Assembly (NCBI GenBank): GCA_965206655.1
Contig: CBDBKC010000038.1
Span: 62,001 to 126,000 of the forward strand
Length of the DNA stretch: 64,000 bases
Direction: 5' to 3'
DNA from: JAPPLB01 sp965206655
Lineage (GTDB): Bacteria > Acidobacteriota > Terriglobia > Bryobacterales > UBA6623
The notes below the pieces were generated by a model. That model had not been told where the DNA came from. It ran no database searches and saw only the letters and a list, made by a program, of their open reading frames with translations. Below are positions 18,281 to 27,711 of this stretch, in pieces (position 1 is the first letter of the stretch; each line of letters opens with the position of its first letter). The position numbers and the translations under genes were made by a program.

Positions 18281-19072
18281 ATGAAGATCGTCGGCAAGGT
18301 CGAAAGTTTGTGGCGGTATCCGGTCAAGAGCATGGGCGGGGAAGAGTTACAGGACGTCTTCGTCGGTTTCCCCGGGGTCTACGGAGATCGTGTTTACGCC
18401 TTCCGCAGTACAGCGGCGCCGAAAGGATTTCCCTATTTGACGGCCAGGGAACAAGTACAAATGCTCGGCTGTCGCGCGAAGTACCGGCAGGCCGATCGCA
18501 TGGCGAAACCGGGCAACCTCGCCGAGGCCGAAGCGATTACTCCCGGTCTCACTCCCGTCTACGCCGACTCATCCGATCGAATCGTGGATGTGGTCACGCC
18601 GGCGGGCGAGTCGCTTGCGATCGACGATCCTCTGCTCATCAGCAAGCTCCGGGAAGGAATCGGTGATGCGCCCGAGATTACATTGCTGCGGTCCGATCGC
18701 GCCATGACGGATTGCCGTCCCATCTCACTCCTTTCGACAAACACCGTGCGGCAACTGAGCCAAGAGTTGGAAACCAACCTCGACAGGCGTCGTTTTCGAG
18801 CAAATGTCTATCTCGATCTCGACTCCGAGAACGGCTTTGGCGAGGACGAGTTCGTTGGCCGAAACCTACGCATTGGCCCCAAGACAGTGATCGCCGTGAC
18901 TGACCGCGACCCTCGTTGCAAGATGATCACGCTCGATCCCGACACGGGGCAAGCGAATCCTGAAGTGATGCGGCTGGTGTCGAGAGATCACGACGGCAAG
19001 GCCGGCGTCTACGGCGCGGTCCTAACCGAAGGAACCATTCGGTCCGGTGATGAGATCGCCCTACTGGACTAG
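18281..19072 (+). CDS. MOSC-domain molybdenum-cofactor sulfurtransferase-like protein
   Basis: Starts at the ATG at 18281 with GAGAG upstream; the in-frame extension to 18215 is non-coding. The 263-residue protein has an N-terminal MOSC_N barrel (VESLWRYPVKSMGGEELQDV) and a C-terminal MOSC domain (RRRFRANVYLDLDSENGFGE, VIAVTDRDPRCKMITLDPDT with the conserved Cys). MOSC proteins bind Moco and can transfer its terminal sulfur or take part in reduction of N-hydroxylated substrates. No Moco enzyme is next to it. The substrate is unknown. Confidence 0.9.
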   Translation: MKIVGKVESLWRYPVKSMGGEELQDVFVGFPGVYGDRVYAFRSTAAPKGFPYLTAREQVQMLGCRAKYRQADRMAKPGNLAEAEAITPGLTPVYADSSDRIVDVVTPAGESLAIDDPLLISKLREGIGDAPEITLLRSDRAMTDCRPISLLSTNTVRQLSQELETNLDRRRFRANVYLDLDSENGFGEDEFVGRNLRIGPKTVIAVTDRDPRCKMITLDPDTGQANPEVMRLVSRDHDGKAGVYGAVLTEGTIRSGDEIALLD

Positions 19073-19114
19073 AAAACCCGTGACAACTCCAAAGCTCGTC
19101 CCCGAAACCCTGTC

Positions 19115-20242
19115 ATGAAATCGTGGGTCCACAGCAGTATGGAACGCCTGGGCTCTTACTTAACCGTCATCTTGCTCACGGCTACCCTATATGTAGCGGA
19201 CGCGCAAGTCCCAGCCGTCACCTCCGCCGCCTCCACTACCGAAACCGTCGAGCCTGCCGGCCCCGTTCTCGGTTACGTCTTCGACCGCTCGCAACGCACG
19301 ATTCACCCGTTGGCAGGGACGACAGACGCCGCCCAAGTCGGCCCCGCCTTGGCGCTCGCCCCAACCCTGTCAACCTTCGCGGCCGCCCCCGGACAGAACT
19401 ATGGTCTCGGCATCGACGCCGCATCCGGCGCCGCTTACTGTCTCGAGCTCACACCCACATCCGCATCCGAGAACGCCATCAGCGCCGTCAACAACGGCGC
19501 CGACCGCATCGTCATCAGTCCCACCGGAACCGCAGCCGCTTTCTACGACCGCCAAAGCCGCTCGGTCCAAATCGTCAGCCGACTTCCCGAGGCACGTAAA
19601 GTGCGGGGCCCGATCCAACTCGATGAGCTGTCCGGCCTGATCACCGCCATGGCCGTCAATGACGCGGGCGACTCCCTGCTCGTCGGCATCTCGGAGCAAT
19701 CCGGCGGCTCGCTCCATCTCGCCGGCCTCACGCGCAACCTCCGCAAACTCACAAGCGCCGGACGGGTCGCTTCCATCTCATTCCTACCCGAGTCCGACGA
19801 CGCGGTCGTCGCCGACCATGACGGCAATCAGGTCATATTGATTCGCGACGTTGTGAAGTCGCCCGAAGCGACCGTACTCGGCCGCGAACAAGACGGCATC
19901 GTGCAGCCGGCGTCCGTTGCCCCGTCTCGCGACGGGCTCTCGATCTACGTCACCAGTTCTCAGCGCCGTCGCGTTACAAAACTCCCAATCGCGGAGGGCG
20001 GCCGCCCGAGTTTCATCGATTGCGACTGCCGGCCCGGCCGTCTCACGGCCCTCGCCGGTAACGCCGTATTCGGCTTGAGCGCCGCCTCGGATTCGCCATT
20101 CTTTATCTATGATGGGGATCAAGAAACCGATGGAGGGCTCGACCCGCGTATAGTCCTCGCACCTTCCGCCAATTCCGCTGCCCGGAGTCATACCGCCACG
20201 CCACAGCCGCTTCGTAAGCGTCGTGGCCGTTCCGCCCGCTGA
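19115..20242 (+). CDS. exported beta-propeller-like protein of unknown function
   Basis: The 375-residue product has a signal peptide (SMERLGSYLTVILLTATLYV). Repeated blade-like segments follow, such as ADRIVISPTGTAAAFYDRQS, ITAMAVNDAGDSLLVGISEQ, VASISFLPESDDAVVADHDG and ASVAPSRDGLSIYVTSSQRR. It ends in a basic tail (LRKRRGRSAR). Repeats of this kind form a 6- or 7-bladed propeller. No catalytic motif is visible. It is read in the same direction as the MOSC gene, 42 bases downstream. Confidence 0.75.
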   Translation: MKSWVHSSMERLGSYLTVILLTATLYVADAQVPAVTSAASTTETVEPAGPVLGYVFDRSQRTIHPLAGTTDAAQVGPALALAPTLSTFAAAPGQNYGLGIDAASGAAYCLELTPTSASENAISAVNNGADRIVISPTGTAAAFYDRQSRSVQIVSRLPEARKVRGPIQLDELSGLITAMAVNDAGDSLLVGISEQSGGSLHLAGLTRNLRKLTSAGRVASISFLPESDDAVVADHDGNQVILIRDVVKSPEATVLGREQDGIVQPASVAPSRDGLSIYVTSSQRRRVTKLPIAEGGRPSFIDCDCRPGRLTALAGNAVFGLSAASDSPFFIYDGDQETDGGLDPRIVLAPSANSAARSHTATPQPLRKRRGRSAR

Positions 20243-20270
20243 CCGGAAGCAACGGAACGACCGAAAAAAT

Positions 20271-20346
20271 GGGGACTGTACCAAGCGCCACCCACGAAAC
20301 TTCTTTGTTCGCCTCCCGCACAAGTGGCGCGCCGTGGACTGTCCCC
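20271..20346. repeat. interrupted palindrome upstream of queA
   Basis: Two nested inverted-repeat arms are visible: GGGGAC (20271-20276) pairs with GTCCCC (20341-20346), and GCGCCAC (20285-20291) pairs with GTGGCGC (20324-20330). The element lies in the 160 bases between the propeller-like gene and queA. It resembles REP-type elements that carry GGGGAC(T)GT motifs. A folded mRNA leader is an alternative. Only one copy was noticed in the window. Confidence 0.5.
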
Positions 20347-20402
20347 GATGTTTTCCGCGCTCACTTGGGGCACTCTTGAAGTTTCCTATCGAACCCGAAC
20401 CA

Positions 20403-21455
20403 GTGCACCTCTCCGACTTCGACTACGATCTCCCCGAACACCTGATCGCGCAAACTCCACTGCCCGACCGCGCGGCGAGCCGCATGCTCGTCGTCGATCG
20501 GGGCGCCGGCACTTGGTCCGACCACTCGTTCCGAGACCTCACCGACTACCTTCACTCCGGCGACGCTCTTGTCATCAACAACACCAAAGTTCTCGCCGGA
20601 CGACTGTTCGGCCGCCGCGCCGGCGTCCACGCCACGACTTCCAAATCGCAGGTCACGGGTCTGGTCGAGGTCCTGCTGCTTGAAAAGCTAAGCGAGCGCC
20701 CGCCGCGTTGGGAAGCACTCGCGCGTCCCGGCCGCAAACTACGCGCCGGGGAGCGAATCCACTTTCCCGGCGGACTCGAAGCGACCATCGTCAGCCAGGG
20801 CGAGCGCGGCATAAGGGTGGTCGAGTTCGACGACGTGCCCGACTTCGACGCCATCTTGAACCGCGTCGGTCACATGCCGCTGCCGCCTTATATCAAGCGC
20901 TCGGACGCCACTACCGACCGCGAGCGCTACCAAACCGTTTTCGCCCGTGCTCCGGGCGCCGCCGCCGCGCCCACCGCCGGCCTCCATTTTACGAGCGGCT
21001 TCCTCGACGAACTAAGAACAAACGGAATCACGCCGGTCGAGGTGACCCTGCACGTCGGACTTGGCACCTTTCAGCCCGTCGAAGCCGACGACATCCGGCA
21101 ACACAAGATGCACGCCGAGCGCTATGAAATCTCAACGGACGCCGCCCGGCTGCTCAACGCCGCTCCCCGCAGGGTCGCCGTCGGCACGACTTCCGTCCGC
21201 ACTCTCGAACAGGGTATCCGCGAAGGCAAAGGACGGTTTCACGCCGCATCCGGCCAAACTTCACTCTTCATCTATCCAGGTTTCGACTTCCAGGCCGTCG
21301 ACGCCCTACTGACGAACTTCCACCTCCCCCATTCCACCCTGCTCATGCTCGTAAGCGCCTTCGCCGGAAGGGAACTCATCCTCGATGCCTACCGCCATGC
21401 TGTGAAAGAGAAATATCGCTTCTTCTCCTACGGGGACTGCATGCTCATTGTGTAG
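20403..21455 (+). CDS. queA: S-adenosylmethionine:tRNA ribosyltransferase-isomerase
   Basis: I place the start at the GTG at 20403, giving VHLSDFDYDLPEHLIAQTPL, the normal QueA N-terminus; the open frame back to 20223 is not homologous. The 350-residue length fits the family (about 350). Further motifs are YIKRSDATTDRERYQTVFAR, PGAAAAPTAGLHFTSGFLDE, VTLHVGLGTFQPV and NFHLPHSTLLMLVSAFAG. QueA transfers the ribosyl moiety of SAM to preQ1-modified tRNA in queuosine synthesis. No clear Shine-Dalgarno precedes the GTG, and a TTG at 20376 is an alternative start. Confidence 0.96.
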   Translation: MHLSDFDYDLPEHLIAQTPLPDRAASRMLVVDRGAGTWSDHSFRDLTDYLHSGDALVINNTKVLAGRLFGRRAGVHATTSKSQVTGLVEVLLLEKLSERPPRWEALARPGRKLRAGERIHFPGGLEATIVSQGERGIRVVEFDDVPDFDAILNRVGHMPLPPYIKRSDATTDRERYQTVFARAPGAAAAPTAGLHFTSGFLDELRTNGITPVEVTLHVGLGTFQPVEADDIRQHKMHAERYEISTDAARLLNAAPRRVAVGTTSVRTLEQGIREGKGRFHAASGQTSLFIYPGFDFQAVDALLTNFHLPHSTLLMLVSAFAGRELILDAYRHAVKEKYRFFSYGDCMLIV

Positions 21456-21628
21456 CCGAACCCCCGTTTAACACCAAACCGCCCTGTAGCCACCGCGACT
21501 GTACTTGGTGGGTCTGCCCTGGATACGGTGAACGATAGTCAACGCCTTGCACGGGAGAATCAACCCGGACTTTCAGGAGATTGCAACGATCGCCGTCATC
21601 GCCACCCTTCTTGGAATACACTGTTGCT

Positions 21629-22708
21629 ATGGCGGGTCCCGTAACGTTGTGGGTCGGGACGCGCAAGGGCTCTTTTGTCTTTCGTTCGAAGGACCGGCGG
21701 CGTTGGACGACCGAAGGGCCGCATTTTCGCGGGTCGGAGGTGAACGCGATCTCGCAGGACCCGCGTGACCCGAAGCGCGTCCTCGCCGCGGTGAACAGCG
21801 CGTGGTTCGGCCCGCACATCCACGCCAGCAATAACGGCGGACGAACGTGGAAACTCTCCGAGCGTGGGCTGGATCTCAAGAGCGTCAAGGGTGAATCGCT
21901 CAAACGTGTTTGGCAGATCCGTCACGGCCACGCCGACGAGCCAAAGGTCGTCTATGCGGGCGGGGATCCCGGCGCGTTGTTCCGCAGCGAAGATAACGGT
22001 GCGAGCTGGCGCGAGGTGAAGTCGCTCAACACGCACAGGACCCGTAAACGCTGGAACCCAGGGGCCGGCGGCATGTGCTTGCACTCGATTGAGTCACTGG
22101 GCGACGGCCGGCTCGTGATCGCGATTTCGGCCGCCGGCACGTTTCGGTCGGCTGACGGTGGTGAGACATGGGAGCCGCACAACGTGGGCGTGCGCGCGGA
22201 TTTTTTGCCGGAAAAGCGTCCGGAGGTCGGCCAATGCGTACACAAACTGCGCGCGCACCCGCGAAAGCCGGAGTTGTTGTTTCAGCAGAACCACTGCGGG
22301 ATCTATCGCAGTTCGTTCGAGGGCAAGCGTTGGAAGGATATATCGAAAGGTCTGCCGTCGCGGTTCGGCTTCGCGGCGGCGTTACCGGCGGCGGAGCCGG
22401 AGACCTTCTTCACGGTTCCGATCGAAAGCCCGGAGTATCGCTGTACCCCGGGCGGCGCGTTGGCGGTCGGCAGGTCGCGCGACGGCGGAAAGACATGGGA
22501 GCTGCTGCGAAACGGCCTACCCCAGCAGAATGCTTACTTGCTTGTCCTGCGGGAGGCGATGGACGCGGACGGTCATGATCCCGCCGGGGTTTACTTCGGC
22601 ACCGCCAACGGACAGTTGTTCGGCACACGCAACGGAGGTGAGCGGTGGTCGACGATTGCCGAGCATTTGCCGCCGGTGTACGCGGTGTCGGTCGGAGTAG
22701 AGAGCTAG
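21629..22708 (+). CDS. BNR/sialidase-like repeat protein (glycosyl hydrolase-like propeller)
   Basis: Starts at ATG 21629, giving MAGPVTLWVGTRKGSFVFRS. The 359 residues contain several Asp-box-like motifs (SNNGGRTWKL, SEDNGASWRE, SADGGETWEP, SRDGGKTWELL, TRNGGERWSTI), so the protein should fold as a sialidase/VPS10-type propeller. It has no signal peptide at this start. Asp-box proteins include sialidases and photosystem-assembly factors, but the catalytic Arg triad of sialidases is not evident. Its stop overlaps the stop of the convergent VOC gene. Confidence 0.88.
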   Translation: MAGPVTLWVGTRKGSFVFRSKDRRRWTTEGPHFRGSEVNAISQDPRDPKRVLAAVNSAWFGPHIHASNNGGRTWKLSERGLDLKSVKGESLKRVWQIRHGHADEPKVVYAGGDPGALFRSEDNGASWREVKSLNTHRTRKRWNPGAGGMCLHSIESLGDGRLVIAISAAGTFRSADGGETWEPHNVGVRADFLPEKRPEVGQCVHKLRAHPRKPELLFQQNHCGIYRSSFEGKRWKDISKGLPSRFGFAAALPAAEPETFFTVPIESPEYRCTPGGALAVGRSRDGGKTWELLRNGLPQQNAYLLVLREAMDADGHDPAGVYFGTANGQLFGTRNGGERWSTIAEHLPPVYAVSVGVES

Positions 22709-23148
22709 TCGTCGCTCTCAGGTGGCTCCCAGAGTTCGATCTTGTTACCGTCAGGATCGTAGATCCAAGCGAATCTTCCATAGGGGTGATCCTCCTGCTT
22801 GGGATCGATCTCGACACCCTGCTGCTTGAGCTTTCCGAGGATGGCGTCGAGATCATCAACGATGTAGTTGATCATGAAGGGCGCCCCGCTATGGTCGAAG
22901 TAATTCGACGTGTCCGGAAACGTGCTCCAGATCGTAAGGTGCTCCCTTTCGGGCTTTTCGTATGCACGCCACTTGAGCGTTACTCCCTGGCCAGGCACGT
23001 CCTGAAGCCCGAGTCGCTCCTGATACCACGCTTGGAGCCTTTCGCTGTCGGGTGACTTGATGAAGATTCCGCCGATTCCGACGACCCGTCCCGGGCCTCG
23101 TGTGAGAGTGCTGGACATGACCAACACTGTACATAGGATGAGTCGCAT
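22705..23148 (-). CDS. VOC (glyoxalase/bleomycin-resistance) superfamily protein
   Basis: The core of about 115 residues has the two beta-alpha-beta-beta-beta halves of a VOC domain: VVGIGGIFIKSPDSERLQAW near the N-terminus, and INYIVDDLDAILGKLKQQGV with the closing RFAWIYDPDGNKIELWEPPE. The Glu in IELWEP is a usual metal ligand. I give the ATG at 23148, which has GGGGG upstream and a weakly hydrophobic start (MRLILCTVLVMSS); the ATG at 23118 is an alternative giving a purely cytosolic protein. The substrate is unknown. Confidence 0.88.
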   Translation of the reverse strand: MRLILCTVLVMSSTLTRGPGRVVGIGGIFIKSPDSERLQAWYQERLGLQDVPGQGVTLKWRAYEKPEREHLTIWSTFPDTSNYFDHSGAPFMINYIVDDLDAILGKLKQQGVEIDPKQEDHPYGRFAWIYDPDGNKIELWEPPESDD

Positions 23149-23248
23149 AGGAAACCCCCGAGGGATCAGAAGGTCCATCGACAGCGTGGCCAAGGCCGAC
23201 TGAAACAGAAACTTTGGCTTGCCGACATGCTACGGTACCTTGACTCCC

Positions 23249-24742
23249 ATGGCTGAACACACCCGACACGTCCCGGTTCTTGTAACCGGCACACTGCTGC
23301 TTTGCGCACTTGCCTCCTGCACCGCAACCGTCCCCGAACCCAACCCCGCCCAACCCAACATCCTCTTCATCGCCATCGACGATCTCAACGACTGGGTGGG
23401 ACCCCTCGGCGGCCATCCGCAAGTCCAAACGCCGCAACTCGACCGCCTCGCCGCGCGCGGCACAACCTTCACCAACGCCCATTGCCAGGCCCCGATCTGC
23501 AATCCGTCGCGCACCAGCCTCATGCTCGGTCTGCGGCCGTCCACCACCGGCGTCTACGGTCTCCGGCCCTGGTTCCGCGACGTCGATGGACTGAAAGACA
23601 GCGTCACCCTTCCGCAATATCTCTCGCGGAACGGCTACCGGACCTATACCGCCGGCAAGATCTATCACGGCCGCTACGGACGCGAGGCGGGCGAATGGGA
23701 CGTCGTCGGTCCGCCGACCGAAGTTTTGGCACGGCCGCCCGAAAAGCTCGTCAACACACCGCAAAACCACCCACTTGTCGACTGGGGCACGTTCCCGCAC
23801 GAGGACGAGGACAAGGGCGACTGGCGGATCGCAAGCTGGGCCGTTGAGCAGCTCGAAAGCGACCTCCCCGAACCGTTCTTCCTATCCGCCGGATTCTTCC
23901 TGCCGCACGTCCCCTGCTACGCAACACAGAAGTGGTTCGACCTCTATCCCGAGGAATCCGTCAAACTGCCGCCGGTTGAATTCGACGACCGTGACGACAC
24001 TCCCCACTTCTCCTGGTTCCTGCATTGGAAGCTGCCCGAGCCGCGACTGAAGTTTCTTCAAGAGAGCAACCAATGGAAGAATCTCGTCCGCTCGTACCTA
24101 GCCTCGATCAGCTTCGTCGATAGCCAGGTAGGGCGGGTTCTTGATGCGTTGGAGCAGACCGGCCGGGCTGATGACACGCTGGTTGTCCTTTGGTCCGACC
24201 ATGGCTGGCACCTCGGTGAAAAGCTGATCACGGGCAAGAATACTCTCTGGGACCGCTCGACGCGGGTTCCACTCATCTTCGCCGGCCCTGGCGTGAGCCA
24301 AGGCGCGGTCTCGAAACGCCCCGCCGAGCTACTCGACCTTTACCCAACGCTTCTCGATATCAGCGGACTGCCACCCAAAGCTGATCTCGAAGGGCACAGC
24401 CTCGTGCCGCAACTCCGTGACGCCGATGCGCCGCGCGAATGGCCCGCCATCACAACACACAACCACGACAACCACGGCCTGCGAACCGAGAACTGGCGCT
24501 ATATCCGCTACGCCAACGGCACCGAAGAGCTGTACGACATGCAGGCGGACCCCAATGAATGGAAGAACCTCGCCGGCGACCCCGCCCACGCCGCCCGGAT
24601 CGAGCAACTCCGACGCGGACTCCCGGAGCGAAGCGCCAAGCCCGCGCCCGGCAGCGCCAGCCGGGTGCTCACCTACGAAAACGGCCAAGCTAACTGGGAA
24701 GGCGAAGACATACCGGCCGGCGCACCCATCCCGGAGATCTGA
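23249..24742 (+). CDS. sulfatase, lipoprotein (iduronate-2-sulfatase-like)
   Basis: Starts at ATG 23249. A signal peptide with lipobox LLLCALASC places it on a membrane facing the periplasm. The alkaline-phosphatase-like fold shows NILFIAIDDLNDW (metal-binding DD at 44-45) and the sulfatase signature ICNPSRTSLMLG, whose Cys84 would be converted to formylglycine. Also present are GKIYHGRYG, VVLWSDHGWHLGEK and KNTLWDRSTRVPLIF. The DDLNDW start and the WSDHGWHLGE block are typical of iduronate-2-sulfatase-like proteins that desulfate polysaccharides. No dedicated FGE gene adjoins it. Confidence 0.93.
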   Translation: MAEHTRHVPVLVTGTLLLCALASCTATVPEPNPAQPNILFIAIDDLNDWVGPLGGHPQVQTPQLDRLAARGTTFTNAHCQAPICNPSRTSLMLGLRPSTTGVYGLRPWFRDVDGLKDSVTLPQYLSRNGYRTYTAGKIYHGRYGREAGEWDVVGPPTEVLARPPEKLVNTPQNHPLVDWGTFPHEDEDKGDWRIASWAVEQLESDLPEPFFLSAGFFLPHVPCYATQKWFDLYPEESVKLPPVEFDDRDDTPHFSWFLHWKLPEPRLKFLQESNQWKNLVRSYLASISFVDSQVGRVLDALEQTGRADDTLVVLWSDHGWHLGEKLITGKNTLWDRSTRVPLIFAGPGVSQGAVSKRPAELLDLYPTLLDISGLPPKADLEGHSLVPQLRDADAPREWPAITTHNHDNHGLRTENWRYIRYANGTEELYDMQADPNEWKNLAGDPAHAARIEQLRRGLPERSAKPAPGSASRVLTYENGQANWEGEDIPAGAPIPEI

Positions 24743-24757
24743 GCCCCCCGCCGCACG

Positions 24758-26197
24758 CTACTTCGGCACTCGCTCGGGCTTCTGAGGAGCGTTCGTCAGC
24801 ACACCGAAGAACACTGACCGAGGTGCGGCAGGCAGTTTCATTGCCGGCTCCACACCTTCATCGAATGTATCGGCTATCCGCGTCAGTCGGGCCACGACGT
24901 CAGGGTGTTCCCGCGCCACGTCGTTCTTTTCCGAGGGGTCTGTCGACAAGTTATACAACTCGGGATGCGGGTTCCTAACCGCGTCCTTCACCTTGCCTTG
25001 CGCCGTCAACCCCCTCTTGAAGAAATGCAGCTTCCAGTCTCCGGAACGCACGGCAAACAGGCGCTTTCGAAAGTAGTAGTAGAAGTCGTCATGAGGAGCG
25101 CCCTGCTTCCCCTTGAGGAAGGGCAACAGATCACGGCCGTCGATCACACGGTCCCGCGGCAGCGTTACCCCAGCTTGCTTCAAGAACGTCGGGAACAGAT
25201 CCATCATCGTGGCGATGCCCCCGCGAACACCACCCGCCGGAATGGTCTTCGGCCAACGCGCCACAAACGGGACACGCATGCCGCCTTCCCAGGTCGTTCC
25301 TTTGGCGCCCCGCAGGCCCCCCGCGGACCCACGGGCTTGTCCCCGTTTGTCCGGTTGCTCACCCTTGGCCCGAGGGACACCTCCCAAGTGAGGCCCATTG
25401 TCACTCGTGAAAACGACCATTGTGTTCTCGTCGACGCCGTTTTCCTTGAGCGCTTCGAGAACCGCACCGGTACTCGCGTCCATCTCTTCCACGACGTCCC
25501 CGTAGCGGCCGAAAGCCGACCGCCCCGCGAAGGCGTCCGACGGACGAACCGGCACGTGAGGCATCGTATGCGAAAGAAACAGGAAGAACGGCCGGTCTTT
25601 GTTGGCCGCGATAAACCGCACCGCTTCGTCGGTGTAATGCCTCGTCAGGTTCTTCACCTTGGCCGGTGACTCGAGCGGCTTGTTGTCGCGGAGCAGCGCG
25701 AAGCGCGGCCACTTCAGCAGGGGCAGCAACGTCATGTCGTTGCTATAAAGCACCCCCAGGAACGAATCGAAACCCTGCCGCTGGGGACGGTAGGGCTTGC
25801 GCCCGCCCAGGTGCCACTTGCCGATCATTCCCGTCGCGTAGCCGGCGTCTTTGAGCGCTTCGGCCAGTGTGATTTCGGAATCCGGCATGCCCCACTTTTC
25901 CTTGGGCACGATCACCCGGACCATGCCGGACCGCTGCGCATAGCGTCCCGTCAGCAGGGCCGCCCGCGACGGCGTGCACGTGGGCGCCGCGGCGTAGAAC
26001 TCCGTGAGCCGTACCCCCTCCTCAGCCATGCGGTCGATTCTCGGTGTGCGGATCGACCGGTGCCCGTACACCCCGAGGTCCCCGTAGCCAAGGTCATCAG
26101 CAAGGATGATGATGAAATTCGGAGGCCGCGCCATCAGCGGCGCCGCCGAGGGCAGAAGGAAAAGCGCAGCTACTATCGCCGAAAGCTTGAGAGCCAT
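24758..26197 (-). CDS. sulfatase, arylsulfatase A-like, secreted
   Basis: The 479-residue product has a signal peptide (MALKLSAIVAALFLLPSAAP). It carries NFIIILADDLGYGDLGVYG (metal-binding DD at 34-35), the signature PTCTPSRAALLTGRYAQRSG (Cys74, the future formylglycine), GKWHLGG and VFTSDNGPH. The C-terminus has VRSGDWKLHFF and the usual ELYNLSTDPSEKNDVA. It differs in class from the convergent lipoprotein sulfatase whose stop is 15 bases away, so the two probably act on different sulfated sugars. Confidence 0.94.
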   Translation of the reverse strand: MALKLSAIVAALFLLPSAAPLMARPPNFIIILADDLGYGDLGVYGHRSIRTPRIDRMAEEGVRLTEFYAAAPTCTPSRAALLTGRYAQRSGMVRVIVPKEKWGMPDSEITLAEALKDAGYATGMIGKWHLGGRKPYRPQRQGFDSFLGVLYSNDMTLLPLLKWPRFALLRDNKPLESPAKVKNLTRHYTDEAVRFIAANKDRPFFLFLSHTMPHVPVRPSDAFAGRSAFGRYGDVVEEMDASTGAVLEALKENGVDENTMVVFTSDNGPHLGGVPRAKGEQPDKRGQARGSAGGLRGAKGTTWEGGMRVPFVARWPKTIPAGGVRGGIATMMDLFPTFLKQAGVTLPRDRVIDGRDLLPFLKGKQGAPHDDFYYYFRKRLFAVRSGDWKLHFFKRGLTAQGKVKDAVRNPHPELYNLSTDPSEKNDVAREHPDVVARLTRIADTFDEGVEPAMKLPAAPRSVFFGVLTNAPQKPERVPK

Positions 26198-26231
26198 CGT
26201 ACCTACTCATCGTACGGCCTGACTCAGAAGA

Positions 26232-27419
26232 TCAGGCATCCATAGAGTAAGTGACGTAGTCGCTATCGCAAGGGTTGCCCAGCGCCACGTGCATACGCTT
26301 CTTGGCGGGCTCGGCGATCATTGAGGCGACGGTGCGGCCGGCTGTTTCGAAACCCTTTTCGACATCTTCCGACCGTGGATGTCGGCAGATGCTCGCTTCG
26401 CCATTCGAATGGTCGCTCAAGTAACTCTTGATGCGTTCCACATCAACCCGGCCGACGTCCGTCTCGATCATCTTGTTCATGCTGTCGAGCCTTGGAAACG
26501 AGTCGGCTAAGCTGGCTTTGTGGTTCTCCTGTGTCGCGTACAACGGACACAAGTAGTGATTGGTGTGTGCGATATAACCTCGCTTGTGGTCATCGAGAAT
26601 CTGCGGTCCGGTGCTGTTCGCCTCGATGTCGAGGATCTGACCCTTCCCGTCGCACAGTACGTAGTTGCCGTTCGACGCCAGCGGTACGCGATGGAAAATG
26701 TCCACCACCTCTTGCACCGTGGAGCACTCGAGCATCATCCGCTTGACGGGGTAGTGCGACAAACCGAACCGCCCTTTCGGGCCGCCGCCGAGCGCATTAG
26801 CGAAGTGCGCCACACCAGCGCTATTCATGCCGTGATAGCCGATCATGCCGCCGAAGGTCCAAATCAGGACCTGCGGTTTGTCCTTCGGCTTCAGGTGCAG
26901 CACGTAGCCCATCTCGATGTTCGGCTGCGACATGTCACTGTTCTGGCCGACCAGTACTTCGCCGGACGCCGTTCCAGGGCGCCCGATCACGTACGTTGTG
27001 CAGCCATCCGCCGGAGCTTTGCCTAATTCTCCCCGCAGATTGCACGCCAACGCTTCCGCGGTTGTGATTCCCGCCCCTTCCGCCAGACCCTCGATCTCGT
27101 CCAGCAGATGCGGACAGTATTGATCGAAAAGCGGCTTGAACTTCAACGCCTTCGCCGTGAGATCATCACTCGAAAGTTTTTGCGTGCGCGCGATGTAGTC
27201 GATATGGGTGCGAACCGACTCCGCCGCCTGCTCGCCGTGTTGCCGCCCCAGCTCGCGATGCGTCCCCTCGGCCTTGACGACGTCGTATTGCGAACGACTC
27301 GCCGGCGCCGTGAAGAACTGCTTCTTGGCCGCCGCTTCGGTGCTTTCCGACTTGCCGCAAGCCAGAAGGCTACCCCCGGCCGCGACCGCGGTAAGAAACC
27401 TACGCCTGTTCTGCTCCAT
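26232..27419 (-). CDS. C45-family acyltransferase/peptidase (isopenicillin N acyltransferase-like), exported
   Basis: The ATG at 27419 has GGAGGG upstream and gives MEQNRRRFLTAVAAGGSLLA, a Tat signal with a possible lipobox (LLAC); the frame extending to 27608 is not coding. The Ntn-hydrolase nucleophile is the Cys in ADGCTTYVIG. NSDMSQPNIEMGYVLHL, HGMNSAGVAHFANALG and NGNYVLCDGKGQILDIEANS match the AAT/C45 family. Members cleave or exchange acyl groups on amides. The usual autocatalytic cleavage would occur before the Cys. The natural substrate is unknown. Confidence 0.88.
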   Translation of the reverse strand: MEQNRRRFLTAVAAGGSLLACGKSESTEAAAKKQFFTAPASRSQYDVVKAEGTHRELGRQHGEQAAESVRTHIDYIARTQKLSSDDLTAKALKFKPLFDQYCPHLLDEIEGLAEGAGITTAEALACNLRGELGKAPADGCTTYVIGRPGTASGEVLVGQNSDMSQPNIEMGYVLHLKPKDKPQVLIWTFGGMIGYHGMNSAGVAHFANALGGGPKGRFGLSHYPVKRMMLECSTVQEVVDIFHRVPLASNGNYVLCDGKGQILDIEANSTGPQILDDHKRGYIAHTNHYLCPLYATQENHKASLADSFPRLDSMNKMIETDVGRVDVERIKSYLSDHSNGEASICRHPRSEDVEKGFETAGRTVASMIAEPAKKRMHVALGNPCDSDYVTYSMDA

Positions 27420-27711
27420 CAGATTCCCTCCGTCGCACGGTCTGCTCGCCCGATTCGGCCCCTGGGGTGAATGGGCCGGGAAGCTATGAAGAAATCGCTG
27501 GGGCTGACACCGGCGACTGAAGAGCCGTTGATTCCACGGGTTCCGAACTCCCGCGTGAGTCAGTCCCGGATTTTTTTCGTAGCTTCCTGGCCCCATTATA
27601 GGCAACATTTCGCCCGAGGCCGCGAGCGTCTAGTAAGGCTTTAGCCTGAGTGACCCAGTACCCATGGACTACTGACGACTGGTACGGGGTAGTTCGCCCT
27701 AAGAGTACCTA

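Noticed and set aside
20223..20402. 60-residue extension of QueA
   Set aside because: It overlaps the upstream gene and an inverted-repeat element, and the family N-terminus begins at 20403.
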